A stretch of DNA of 64,000 bases, taken from contig OZ024862.1 of assembly GCA_964017155.1 (NCBI GenBank), positions 29,185,158 through 29,249,157 of the forward strand, written 5' to 3'. Every line of letters starts with the position of its first letter. Within the stretch, counting starts at the first letter, position 1. Below are positions 29,895 to 48,800 of the stretch, piece after piece. The translations under genes were made by a program, and so were the position numbers. The notes beneath the pieces were generated by a model, which was given only the letters and a program-made list of their open reading frames with translations, ran no database searches and was not told the origin of the DNA. The DNA comes from Oasisia sp. SBJ-2009 (Eukaryota; Annelida; Polychaeta; Sabellida; Siboglinidae).

Positions 29895-30044
29895 TTAAAA
29901 GAGAGGTTGGGGCGGGAGGCTTGTCTCCTTACTTTAACTCGTGTCTCATACGTGTTTTAGCTGCGAAGCATTTACCATGTAGTAGTCCCACTCCCATTCA
30001 TATTACCCCAGTCCTGCTTCATCCTTGAAGCATTTACCCACTAG

Positions 30045-31889
30045 TGTATGTATAGGCCTACTGTTCGGCCACTCTCACCGGATGTGTGACGAGGCTGTTC
30101 ACGTATGTGTGTAACGAGGACGTAAAACAGAACAAATACATTCCACAATCCTTGCTATTGGCGTTTTTTTCAGCTTCTGCTTAAATACCAACGTTCCGTG
30201 TTACAAATAACCCCACGCTATCCTCACGTGCATGTCAATGTAACTCTCCCTCTGCGTCTTGCTCTATCTTGTCTCACTCTGTCTTTCTCTTCCGCATTCA
30301 CAAATGATACTAGTCAGTAGACTAGTGTCTCTAGATTGTCAGAGAGCTCTGTTTGATCAAGGGGGGATGTCGTCTGGCCACAGTTGCTGCCTGTTGCCAC
30401 CCTGTAGTGGGCAGTGCTGCAATATGGGTCAGAACACAGCTGGTGTGACCCATACGAATGTGTCATATGAGATTTTGAAAAATTCTTTTTATGTGAAATG
30501 AGTACGGTAGGACAGGCATACTAGTATGTTTACTGGTATGATGTATCTGCAGTGCAATTACGCATGTTAGGCAGAGTGTAGTTGGCGTAGTGATTTTTAG
30601 CCATTTTTTCTTACATGACCCTGCGGTTGCAGAAAAGCGTGCTCATTTTGGTCAACATTGAGGGGCAGTATACATGCATGCATTTTAAGAGAGCCTGAGA
30701 TATGCTTTTTTGATGAAATTTTATAACCATATTAGTGACATGACTGCAGTGACTGTGTTAAAAAAAATTATCCGGTCCAGTTTCCTTATAATTTGACAAA
30801 ACGTTAACATGGCCACCAATGGGAAAATCAACAGTGCTCTGTGCCCAATAAGTGGTCGCTGGTCATTGGGCCATTTTCGGACTGACCTATCTTCATTTAA
30901 TTAGGTCGTGGTGGGGAATCCATGTATTTGCCCTGTCTCTGCACACCCTTTTCTCCTTAGTTTCTCCTAAGCTGTCGCCTTGGTTTTCTGTTTCCGATGG
31001 TTAGCTCATCACTATATTAGCCACATGTTTGTGGCTAGAGTTTTGTCGAACTTGTTTTTTTAAGACTTACTAAGTAAAGGGTATCTAGGGTAAACATAAA
31101 AAATAATCATGGCGAATGTACCCATGAGTAGGCATCAACGAACTTGGGGACACCCCACACATATTTATTCAACTAACATAAACCTATGCCTACTAATTTC
31201 AAGGCGCAGCTAAGAGCAACTACGAAGGAGACCCATGAAACACAACTAGTGTAACTTTACAACGTTTTAGACTTGTAATGAGTTATCGACCACTACCTCT
31301 ATGATGTCGTAAGTACATTTGATAAAACCCTAGCGTTGGTTTCTTTTCTTGCTTGAAGTGATTTGAGTACATAAGTGTAGCTGGAATGAACAAATTTCAA
31401 GTTAATTACCATACACATGGTGTAATTTGGTCCAAAGACAATCACATTATGTACTAAATTCTTTCATGGGTGTCAAACGCGTGACATAATGTATTAAAAA
31501 AACTGATGCTTGTTCACATGCGCACTACTTATATGAATAATATTACAATCAACCTTAAACACAGACACAACATTTCAACAAAAGAGTGTTGTTAAATCAA
31601 AATAATGCAAAGACTGACAAATAAATAATCAAGAAAAGGCTACTCAAATGTCAACAAGCAATGATTATTTTACTGTCCCATAAACACGCATACTGCACAC
31701 TGTGCTTACACACCAATACGCATAAAGAAACTTGAGGCTAACACGAATGTTCAAGTGTGTAGGTGGCGACAAATGTCAGTAGACAGAGCACATACTAACA
31801 AAGCTATGAATTATCCCGTCTTCATTTTCCAACTGAAGAAGAACACGATATCATGTTCTGATGGTGCACAGTGTATGTAGATTGAGTGA
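30045..31889. other. Spacer downstream of PSMB5
   Basis: No coding or repeat structure is recognised. The part nearest 31889 is presumably the PSMB5 3' untranslated region. A minus-strand AATAAA (plus TTTATT) occurs at about 31164, but it is too far away to be asserted as the poly(A) signal. Confidence 0.4.
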
Positions 31890-38005
<6,116 letters not shown>

Positions 38006-38205
38006 GATGAACAAGCGTTTTGTCAAGAAATTTACACCGAATGTTGAATGCGAAACATCGTTACTGAAACGGAACTGAAGTGTAGTCAACAGAGGGCGGC
38101 ACTATCGCAAACAGTTCGGCAGTTCTCCGATCGGCGCAAGTTGTTCTTTGGGAGGTGGTGCGTCGCGGGAATCTTCCCTTCGAGGAAGTAGCGGGGGATG
38201 CAAGG
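38006..38205. promoter_or_regulatory. Probable bidirectional promoter between PSMB5 and SMIM13
   Basis: The two start codons face away from each other with 200 bp between them. The interval is richer in CpG than its AT-rich surroundings (for example 38095-38190) and lacks an obvious TATA box. Transcription starts cannot be placed from sequence alone. Confidence 0.65.
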
Positions 38206-38209
38206 ATGA
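38198..38209 (+). promoter_or_regulatory. Three-codon upstream ORF overlapping the SMIM13 start
   Basis: ATG CAA GGA TGA ends at 38209. Its stop codon overlaps the main ATG (38206-38208) in the sequence ATGA. Both ATGs have a purine at -3. If it is in the mRNA leader, SMIM13 translation would need leaky scanning or reinitiation. Confidence 0.5.
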
Positions 38210-39131
38210 AAGAACTTGTCCTTTCTGTATTTTCGGTCATAGCGTCGCTGCTATTTGTCATCATCTTCATATTAATAGGTTAGCTGGACACTATCGATGT
38301 TAAATTTAGAACTGAGGAAATATGTTATGGGCGATAATACAGTCATTTGAGCAATTACGTGGTTGCTTCACTCACGAACAAAAGCAATTTCTGATATAAT
38401 ATACAAGTCTATTTGTATGCATTTGATATTTGTGGTAATTGTGTCGGTTTAGCAGGTATATCGGCACTTATGCATAATTCGGATTCACCTCAATTTTGCC
38501 ATTATAACTATCTTTGCCAACATTTTATATTTGACTTTGACTTAATTTAATCATTTAACATCATCTTGCGCATACTTATGTTGTATAAACAGCGCATCTT
38601 AGCAGACTTTTGAGGTGGAAAAGACAGCACGGTCGGCATAAGCAAACTGATTATCGCTCATTCCATGTGCACGGCGCCGTGACACATGCACTGCTGCCCT
38701 TGCGACTGGCACAAATCGGAGCGCTATTTGGGGCACAAAATGCAATCTCCATTGCTGAGTTGTTAATTAGTTAAAACCTTGTGGTGTTATATAACTTGCC
38801 AATTGTATGTATTTGACAACTTTTTATCTGTTTCCATGATTATGGCATTATTAATCATTTTTCAACACTAATCAGCTCTAAAGTCAATAAGTCTGGACAC
38901 TGATGGTGTCGTAGACATAGTCACCTGTAACTGTCTTAATATTAGGTTTCGACAGTAGTATGCACTGCTTATTTGAAGATTGTTGTTTGTTTGTTTGTAG
39001 GATGGTATATAGTCTGGAAGGTGTTCATCAGTCGCTTCAAGTTTGTGCAAGAATTAATTGGGATGACTACTGAACAGACCTCAACAGAAGAAATGCCGAA
39101 AGTGAGGAGCAAGAAGGCACGATTCGACTAA
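38206..39131 (+). CDS. SMIM13: Small integral membrane protein 13-like, two exons
   Basis: Exon 1 is 38206-38278 (donor GTTAGC) and exon 2 is 39001-39131 (acceptor TTTGTTTGTAG). They join in phase to give 67 residues and a TAA. Residues 5-24 form one hydrophobic helix (VLSVFSVIASLLFVIIFILI). It is followed by GWYIVWKVFISRFKFVQELI, which matches the conserved GWYxVWxxFxSxFKFxxELxG core of vertebrate SMIM13. The tail is short, polar and basic and is shorter than in vertebrates (about 91 residues there). Its function is unknown in any species as far as I know. It shares a probable promoter with PSMB5. An AATAAA at 39455-39460 is a plausible poly(A) signal. Confidence 0.88.
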
Positions 39132-39460
39132 CCTGATCACCTACATGAGATCGCCATCATAAACTTGATATCATGGCAGTGCCAGTATTCTTCATAGTGA
39201 TTTTCCAACAGAAGCAGAACATTTTTTTAAATGACACCTGAGTGTATACTTTTATTGATGACAATAACAGTGTGACAGCAGCCATGTTTTGCTGAGAAGA
39301 TGCCTTGTGCTTTCATCATGAGCCTGAGAGACAGAACTAAACTATGTTGGGTTACTATGGATACCACAGACACATTTTTAAGAACATAGCACAGCTGTTT
39401 GATAACAGCTGATCAGTGAACACTCCTGTATATACATTAAATAGCATTGTCGAAAATAAA

Positions 39461-41104
39461 TGTTATATCACCAGTTAATTGGTTTCTCTTTAAAGGTGTT
39501 ACTCGAAAGCAAATTGTATTTTCTACAAAGACATAGTTAGTTAAAATGAGTGTTCATGGCTCCATGTTGGCCTTTTGTTACAATTTGTTACATTAGTATG
39601 CAGCCTGCAATGACTTATCTTATACTGTAACTATTTGTGTGTACACACATAACTAACCTAAATACATTCTCTTATATCCAAAAACATACAAGGCACATTA
39701 GTTTTTATGTTTTATATGTATTTGGACACATGGGAATAATTATAGTAAGTGTCAAAAACATGCAGTGCATAACAATAATCAGTCTTTATTGTTAGGGTGT
39801 CTAAAACGCATACATGTAAAGTTGATATTGTGTTTTAATCTCCATAATAATAGCAGATTTATGATCACAAATTATATAAAGAGGAATGTGACAGACCAAT
39901 CAACCATCCTAATGTGTTAATTCTTATAAAACAAGTTATTTTGGAATGTTAAAAAGAAAACATTGCTGAAGTGACATTTTTATATTTTCCATGTATTTAT
40001 TTTCAGAATTGCTCTTAAAATTGGGGTCGGTCCTATCATTACTTTAGGCCACAGACTGATAAAAATTGAATGCCCCTAAAACAGTAGAATTTTCATAGTG
40101 GATAACTTGGGATCCTGCATTACCTGCAACATTTATCCGGGATCCTTATGTTTTCATTGAAAACACATGTATTTTATTCATTGTGACATCACAATAAAAG
40201 CACTTCTTCGAATATTGTTTAATTTAAACAATTTTCTAATAGTTTTACTGTGATGCATGAATTGTCATATACAGCCTGAAAATACTCATCCGATATTCAA
40301 CTTATAATTGAAAACGTGTATTTAAATATAGGTATATGAGTTTGCCTCTGAACAATTTAAAAATAAATATTTTGTTCAACAGTATTCCAAGGTGTGTTGC
40401 TGTTTTTATAATATATATAATTATTAATAAGCATAATCCATAACATAAACATAGTAAGTTCTGATGTAAATTGAACTGAAATTAATGTCTTTTTAGTAGC
40501 ATAATGACCAATAAGATTACATACAATAGCAAAACCCAATGACATATTGCTAGAGGGAAATAATGCTATCGCCAATTGGTAGATCAGAATTGAATGGTTG
40601 AATAAAAGAAATGAATGGACAATGTTAGCATTTTAATATGTGCATGTCTGTGTATCAAACAGTGACCCTATTTCATGTTAATTGGGAGTTAGTTGTTAAC
40701 CTGAACCTGATTAAACATTATTACTAAAAATAACAAACCTTTTAGTCACATATTAATTAATTTTGTTTAATACTTTGTTTTTGTGAAATTGGAATTTCCA
40801 CAAGTGTCACAATTTGCATGCATGCATTTGTTTTGTTCTCATGTGGAACTTTTCCTGTAGGTCAGTCTTGGATAACCAGTTCTTTTGTAACAATAGTTAA
40901 AACATTACTGTAATATATATTTTGTACAGTACATTTTTGTGTAGTTTTCTTTATATTGAATGTGCTACCTTTGATGTGTAGGAATGAAAACTGAATAATT
41001 AATTCCAAACTGTTGTGTCATAAATGACTAAATTATGTGACATTATTCGATGCAATATTTGTAATAATATCTTGATGTAAGCCTGTTGTGTAGATCTTTA
41101 TCCT
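39461..41104. other. AT-rich spacer without recognised genes
   Basis: No protein-like frame, inverted ends or RNA gene is seen between the SMIM13 3' end and the GACACT minisatellite. Confidence 0.5.
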
Positions 41105-41795
41105 GTGTGTGTGTGTGTGTGTGTGACACTGTGTGTGCGACACTGTGTGTGCGACACTGTGTGTGCGACACTGTGTGTGCGACACTGTGTGTGCGACACT
41201 GTGTGTGCGACACTGTGTGTGTGTGTGTGACACTGTGTGTGTGTGTGACACTGTGTGTGTGTGTGTGTGTGTGACACTGTGTGTGTGTGTGTGTGTGTGT
41301 GACACTGTGTGTGTGTGTGTGACACTGTGTGTGTGTGTGACACTGTGTGTGTGTGTGACACTGTGTGTGTGACACTGTGTGTGTGTGACACTGTGTGTGT
41401 GACACTGTGTGTGTGACACTGTGTGTGTGACACTGTGTGTGTGACACTGTGTGTGTGACACTGTGTGTGTGTGTGACACTGTGTGTGTGTGTGTGACACT
41501 GTGTGTGTGACACTGTGTGACACTGTGTGTGTGTGACACTGTGTGTGTGACACTGTGTGTGTGTGTGTGACACTGTGTGTGTGACACTGTGTGTGTGACA
41601 CTGTGTGTGTGACACTGTGTGTGTGACACTGTGTGTGTGTGACACTATGTGTGTGTGACACTGTGTGTGTGTGACACTGTGTGTGTGACACTGTGTGTGT
41701 GTGTGACACTGTGTGTGTGTGTGACACTGTGTGTGTGTGTGACACTGTGTGTGTGTGTGACACTGTGTGTGTGTGACACTGTGTGACACTGTGTG
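41105..41795. repeat. GACACT(GT)n minisatellite
   Basis: Roughly fifty units of GACACT are each followed by a variable GT run (about 2-9 dinucleotides). The first six units use the variant CGACACTGTGTGTG, so the proximal end is more homogeneous. Very long frames on either strand are artefacts of the repeat. Confidence 0.97.
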
Positions 41796-41807
41796 TTTAG
41801 TGTACTC

Positions 41808-42071
<264 letters not shown>

Positions 42072-42077
42072 AATAAG

Positions 42078-42136
42078 CAGTTGAGTGCATAATATATACA
42101 TCTATATATGTTGAGTACATATTATGCACTCAACTG
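42078..42136. repeat. 18-bp inverted repeat (hairpin)
   Basis: CAGTTGAGTGCATAATAT (42078-42095) and its exact reverse complement (42119-42136) are separated by 23 bases. It directly follows the TG tract and contains the ATG of the downstream frame. Confidence 0.7.
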
Positions 42137-42375
42137 TTATTCTGAGGTATGGAAAATGTAAGCCAACAAAAATCAAGATTGTTGGCAATGCAGGAAGACT
42201 TATTGAAAAAAGCTTGGACCTAGGTCCATGGTTGTATGAATGGAATGAAAAAGTCAAAAAGAAAAGAATACTATTATATAAAATCTCCTTGAAAGATGAC
42301 GAGACAATGAAGACACCAACTGTTGGTTGCGATAGTGTAAAAATACAGCCAATGCACTGTGCTGCCAAGAACTAA
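42124..42375 (+). CDS. Uncharacterised 83-codon frame
   Basis: An ATG-initiated frame ending with TAA. It is rich in Lys and Ile and includes GNAGRLIEKSLDLGPWLYEW. The composition looks protein-like, but no family is recognised and the start lies inside a hairpin next to a microsatellite. Its end and about 50 following bases are partly repeated in tandem at 42413-42520 (ACAATGAAGACACCAA and ACAGCCAATG). It may be a decayed exon, part of an element, or chance. Confidence 0.25.
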   Translation: MHSTVILRYGKCKPTKIKIVGNAGRLIEKSLDLGPWLYEWNEKVKKKRILLYKISLKDDETMKTPTVGCDSVKIQPMHCAAKN

Positions 42376-42877
42376 TAGCAATAAAAAAATTCAGGATATG
42401 AACAGAAAATTAGACAATGAAGACACCAAATTTAGATAATGTTAATGTACAGCCAATGTACTATGCGGCCAAGGACTAATAGCAATCACATTTTCCATGA
42501 TATAAACAGAAAATTAGTAGCAGTTAGTAGAAAATTAATACCACAATGTGTTCTAGCAATTACATTTCTTTTAGGGTATTGTAGTATAATATTTTGAGGA
42601 TGAAACCAGATGTTTTGCTATGGGTTATATTCTTTGTAAAACTAATTAAAAAATCCTAATAACATGACCGGAAATTAAGTATTGTGGCTTCCCTATGGTA
42701 TTAATTATTTCATGTCTTATTCCCATAACGATGCCGGTGAACGCTATTGCACTAGACAACTCTCTGGGAAGCTGAGTTGTGAGCGGAGTGGATAGACAGG
42801 CGGTTACGCCCACTACCACGTGTAGCCGTCGACGTCGTTGTTATGATCACGTGCTGCAGACGCCCAGAACGAGCAAC

Positions 42878-45800
42878 ATGGCGGCAGGCGTAGGGAGGTC
42901 GGGCCTGCTCGAGCTCTATATTCGCCAGCAGTGGTGCCGTGTTTATGTCACCTTAGGTGACGATGTGCTTATGTTGAGTTTGGATGAAAATCCCGAAATT
43001 GCTTCCATTGGTTTGGTGAATGGATCGACGGATTCCGCTGCACACGGCTTTAACAAGTCGGGTGGTGGCTCGACTGGGCCGAAACTCGAAGACGGTCTGC
43101 TCACTGCCAGCGACGATCAACTCCCCGAGAGCATAGCTGGGCAGAAACGCGTCGTACGTGTCGTGAAGGAAGACTCAAACGGTCTTGGTATCAGCATCAA
43201 AGGTGGAAAAGAAAACAAGATGCCGATTCTGATAAGTAAAATCTTCAAGGGCATGGCAGCGGATAAGACGGAGAAACTGTATGTCGGCGACGCCGTGTTG
43301 TCAGTGAACGGGGAAGACTTGAGAGATGCTACTCACGACGAAGCGGTCAAGGTGCTCAAACGGGCCGGTAAAGTCGTCGACCTCGAAGGTTAGTTGTAGT
43401 TACCCATTTAAGAGTGTAACTAATGTAAACTTATCAAATACTTTGTTTACAGGTTATACCAAACTACAAGGGGCCAGGCAGGGTAGGAGGGAGGGATTAA
43501 TCATTTAATGTTCTTTCTTATTGACATAATCTGATTAATCATAGACATAATGTTTACAGTACTTCCAGACTTCTAGGTCTCAGGTGGTTTTCTCCAAACA
43601 GCCCAAACTTGGGCTAACGCAGGAGTTGTCCTTCTCTAAAATTAGTGAGTCCACTAGAGGTTACACATTTTTTTTACTTCCCCTGGCATAGACACCAGAT
43701 AGAAGGGACCACCAGCTTTTAGTGTCTCTTCCGAAAGACACAGTCACAGGCAAATGTGGGGTTAACGAAATTGCCTAAGTTTCGAAACGGCGGTAGGTGG
43801 GATTGAACCACCATCCCCTCGATTGACAGTCCGGCGCTCTACCGCACAACCACCGCTGCTCCAAGTCGGCCTCTCCTATGAACTTTACCGTGTCCCAAGA
43901 CAAGTGAGAGTATTTTTTAGGCCGTATTATTTATTATGTCTTAGAGATATGTCCTATTTCTTAGTTTTTATGTTTGCATTTTATGATTAACATAGATCAG
44001 TGGATATTAGTACTACACCGTGTAATGGTGGTACTCTCTGGCATTGTGTAACATTTAACGTAATTTGTACATTTTAAGTATATTGCATATATATAATCTT
44101 TTGGCCCTGTTATCTTTTTGGGACATATAGTCCACAATATTTTGGGACATAAGCAACTTGGAACATAACATCTGTAACTCGTTTATGCCTAGTTTATAGC
44201 CCTATAGGCTAGACGAGAGACTTCATTTGTTGTCTTGGCTTAAAAATAGGCCAGGGCAAGGCTATATAATGAAAGGCTATCGCAATGATTTGTAACCAAG
44301 TTAAAATTGCCATAGCTAAGGAAATAACCTGCATACAGTGTACATGATTGTTCTGTAGACATGCATCCCAACTGAATGTGAAAGCACTTCGTTAATTCTG
44401 TCTATAGAATAAGCTTCTAGTGTGATTCCAAAAATATTTGGACTTTTGGGGGGAAATTTACACAGGTAGGCATACCATCGCCATTTTTCACTCCCACTTT
44501 AGAAAAGAAACACATCCTGGTACAAAGGTGATTAGTAGGTCTACGTTCCCTGCTACAGCTGCGTACATGTGCAGGAACAGTCAGTGTTTCCACACAAAAA
44601 ACATGAAAAACATATGTTGCAGAGTTGACTAAAATAGGACTGATTCAAGTTGCTGGGGGTGGTTTGGAATCTGTGTTAGCTATTGATCAGTGATCCATAC
44701 ATAACAGTTATGTACACAAAACTTCGACTTGCTACCATACGTATTCACACATATGGTAGCTAGTCAAAGATTTTTGGTGTCACGAGGGCTTGTTTGTAAG
44801 AGTGATAAGATTGTAACAAATGATGACACTGTACTGTTTACTGATACATATACTGTTGGCTACTACCAGCATCGAGTAAAATAAGCCAGGTACATTGTAT
44901 ACAGTTATCATCCTACTTATCTTATCAGTTGGGTGGTTCAGATTCAGTCCTATTATCAGTGAATTTACCTTTTGTTATTAGTACCAGGCACCAGTTTCTG
45001 GGGTAATTGGGCTGGACTTCTGTACATGATATTTAACCTAAAAGGCTGAAACACTTAATCTGTAGTTATAACAATGTTCAAATAGTTTTCAAAAGTGCTG
45101 ACATTTCATGTATTTCAATCAGTCATTACAAGCTCAAAATATATTTGCTCATCAATGAACGATAGTCAGATTGGGGAAGTTGAAAACTTGTATGTTTAGT
45201 GTGTATTTAATAAACTACACATTTTTGCCTTTAATTGCAAAGATTAGTGTTTCTATAGATTTGTAAAAAGCACATTGTGTTTAACTAATATGTACAGTTG
45301 TTAAAAAAAAAGTTTTGGACAAAGTAGATATCAAGTGTAATCATTACAATTTAAATGACTGCTTTGCGTGTACTACCCATGTTACAGGGCTCAGATTTCA
45401 GGTTTGTTTTCCACCTGCTCATTTCAATATTAGAATGCCATCTGTCACGGTAGAGGTCTCAGTATTAAAGATTCCTCTTCATTTGGATGGTTTTGCTTAG
45501 TCTTGTTTCAGAACCCAAACCGATTTAGTATGAAATACAATACATGTATGCCCTACTACTGTGTTTGTCAAAACTTAAAAAAGGCCAAATGTGAATTTAG
45601 TTTTGGAATCAATGCTGGAATTTGTTTAACATTTTGATGAGATTAAGTAAAATTCATTAATATGGACAGCCACTGTTAAACCTTCCAGATGATAATTTTA
45701 ATGCCAATAGACAATGTTAAAATTTGCATGTTTTGTTTACATAAAACTGACAAAAACATAAAAATAGGTAATAACAATCTGAATAAATTATGCAATTTAG

Positions 45801-48800
45801 TAAGCAGTACTGGATATACTGTCAGTTGTTTTTATAGCTCATAATAAATGTTATGCACAGCATACGTGTGTGCAGGTTCACACACAAACACACAGTTGTC
45901 TGGGGTGTGAAATGCAGAAGTGAGGCCCCTCAAGTGGCTGGCACTGCCAGTGTTGGACTGGTATACTGGTGGTGTAGTATCGAAGTAACCCAAATCTACA
46001 GAGCTAGAAGAAAACCAGCCATCTGGGGGCTTCTGCTGATAGAATATCTCAACAGCTTCATGAGCTACACTGCTGGCTGCAAACAACCTTTATCTCAGCT
46101 GAAACGTTGAGTGAAGTACGCACAAGTTGAACCTGCTTTCTCAAGGAATCATCTCTATGTCACATGGCACCTTTTAGATTAGATTGGTTAACAAGATACA
46201 TGTGTTAAATTGCTGCAGGTCAGATTTCAGACACATGTTTCATAGCACTAGGAACCTTGTGATAACAGCTGGCAGAGGTCAGCTGGTAGACATGAACAAT
46301 GGATGTTACTAGTTCTACTACATCTACCCATGTAGTGACATCAAACAGCTTAGTCTGGCCCATATTGTGGACAGGAACTCACACTGAATGAAGCGAAATC
46401 AGTGGAAATATTCACTATGTACAGATAACTGTCAAACATCCCAGCAGAAGTTTTTCTTAGTCCTGGTTCACATTTAATTTTAACATGTGATCTCAAAGAA
46501 TTGTGAAAAGTCAAAGTTTCGGTTTTATGTTCATGTTCACATTTATTTCAGTCTGACAGTTTTATATTCAATTACTGCCATTAAACATTGAAAATCTGTC
46601 ATCTCGTACAGAGCTAACACTGTGTGTTGTTTTGAGTATAGCAATGACCTGATTTAAATGTATCAAATGGGTCTATACAATTTAGGAGAATAGTAACAGA
46701 ATGTTTTATTGGTTGGTACTTTGGTAGCTATGTTAAAGTTCCCTGCATTAAAAAAATATTTCATAATCAGAATTTTTAATTTTTTCTAATTTATACATTT
46801 CATTATTACTTTCAAAATTGAAACTGCTTTCTTATCACCTTTTATCAATAATGTCAACATGACAGTGGGTCAAAGAATAGAATAATAAAACAAGGATTTT
46901 TTGTTACTGTCCCATGTTAGTTAATGGGGTTTTAAAGAGTTAAAACAGTGTGCTTGCCTTGGCATTCCACCATAACATGTGAGATGGAGTGTTTTTTACG
47001 AGACAGTTAATTAATCTATGTTCGCTTGGGCTTGGATTTAGCCATATGTGCGTCCCCGAATTCATGAAATATGGATTAGACCCATTCACGAGACGACCCA
47101 CGCGTGTAAATTAGACACATCTGGCGGCACGAGAATTAACTAAGGAGTCGGGGAGTATATAGTGCATTGTCCGTGCCAGTTGTAGCAAGACTGATGGCTG
47201 GCGAGGGAGGGTTCCGAGGGAGGGATCCGTCTTTCTCCTACACCTGTGTCTCGGCTGGTGGCCGATCTGTAATGTCGATGCGAGAGCCAGCTAGTCACTT
47301 GTGAATTGCACGAATGCTGCCCCACACATGGATCCAATCAGTCTCAGTCTGGTCTCTGTGATTGATGCCATTCGCTGGCTTCTCTTGAGCAGAATTGCAA
47401 GGCATCCCTTGTGTTGAATACTCACCACAGCTACAGATCAGTCTATGCTACAGCCCAGTGGGTCTAGCCATTGGCTTCTGGTTCTGAGCAACTCAATGTC
47501 ATGTTTCTGTAGCTTGTATCTGTTGCAGTTATTCTGACATTGCACAGACATTGTTACTAATGTCACTTGATCAGCAACTGGGCTGCGTTGACAACTTTTT
47601 AGTGTTCTCTATAGTTCTACCAATCCTCCCTGATTTTGGGGATCCTACCATATGTGTGTGAATCTAGAAGCAAACATCTTACACATTATTGTCACTTCAC
47701 CCATTCCCCCATTGTGTGATGTCCAGTCCAAAAGGATAGGTATGTAAATCCACAGTGAATAGAGAAGGCCAAACTGTTGATTCTTACATTAAATCTTTAA
47801 ACACCCAGATTTAAAAACTTGAAAGTTGACAGATCTAGTGCTCCATGTGTCATAATGGGGAAGATATCAATATTTGTATTTATGTACAGTGGAGTGGCCC
47901 CCAAATGTAAATTCTCTAGGCCCTGGTCTTACCTCCAAAGCTTGCACTGGTGCATATGCTATGGCTATCTCACATCTAGAGGCGAGCTTCACAGAAGCAA
48001 GCTGATCAATACGAATACACTAGCCTAAATGGGACAAGACATAGCAGTTTGCATTTAGATATGGTGTGAATGTAAACACAGACTGTTGTAAAGCATTAGA
48101 CTCAACCAGCCTCCTGGTATTGACATTGAACCACACCTGACAGTCAGACACTGGCACTGGATAATACATGACACTGAACCAGTCTCCTGGCACTAACACT
48201 GAACCACACATGGCACTGAATCACCTGACAGTCAGACACTGGCACTGGATCATACATGACACTGAACCAGTCTCCTGGCACTAACTCTGAACCACACATG
48301 GCTCCCAACAGTCAGACAGTGGCACTGGTTCATACATGAAACTGAACCAACCTCCAGGCACAAACACTAAAGTAATTGAACTATGCCTGACACTGACCCC
48401 GCTTCCTGACACTTCATTGAACCACACCCAGCATTAGCCCCATCCCAGACACTCACTTGACAATTGATTTAGCTTTCAGTTGAGTGCAAAATGCAGCTGT
48501 GAGCTAAAGCAATCTCCAGCGTGGTACACCTTCCCATAGATTAAGTTGAGTAATGCTTTCAATAAACCTACTGATATAAGCCTGCTGTCAAACCGTGTTT
48601 TATAAATTACTATATCTGGCCACAGTAAAGCAGGAATATTTATTGTGTCCTGATCAGTTAATTCACAGCAATCAGCAGTAAAACAAAATGACACTCTCCC
48701 ATGTGTCATTACTCTGAGAATGCAGTGTTCAGTGTGTGGTTGTGGTTAGCTACAGCCAGAAGAAGTTGTCAGGTAGACAGACCTCTTAGCCAGGAAGGAA

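Larger units (their letters stand above)
27665..30040. mobile_element. CTAG-flanked TIR element (W) carrying two nested elements
   Basis: Tips are TGGGTAAATGCTTCAAGG and CCTTGAAGCATTTACCCA. The inverted ends extend about 150 bp through GCAGGACTGGGGTAATATGA and GTAAGGAGACAAG. CTAG occurs at 27661-27664 and 30041-30044, read as a 4-bp target duplication, although CTAG is itself palindromic. Removing the two nested elements (27849-28676 and 29058-29894) leaves about 0.7 kb, the size of a MITE. A second copy of the inner end sequence (GGCTTGTCTCCTTACTTTA) sits at 29025-29045. No transposase is seen. Confidence 0.75.

Noticed and set aside
41033..41789. Very long frames of Ser-Val-Thr-His-Thr-Gln repeats
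   Set aside because: Translation of the GACACT(GT)n repeat on the minus strand. The same applies to all Cys-Val, Thr-His and Tyr-Ile frames over TG, CA and TA tracts.
43797..43863. Possible tRNA-Asn-like gene on the minus strand
   Set aside because: The acceptor and anticodon stems do not pair fully and the sequence continues into a SINE body with an A-rich tail. It is treated as a SINE head.
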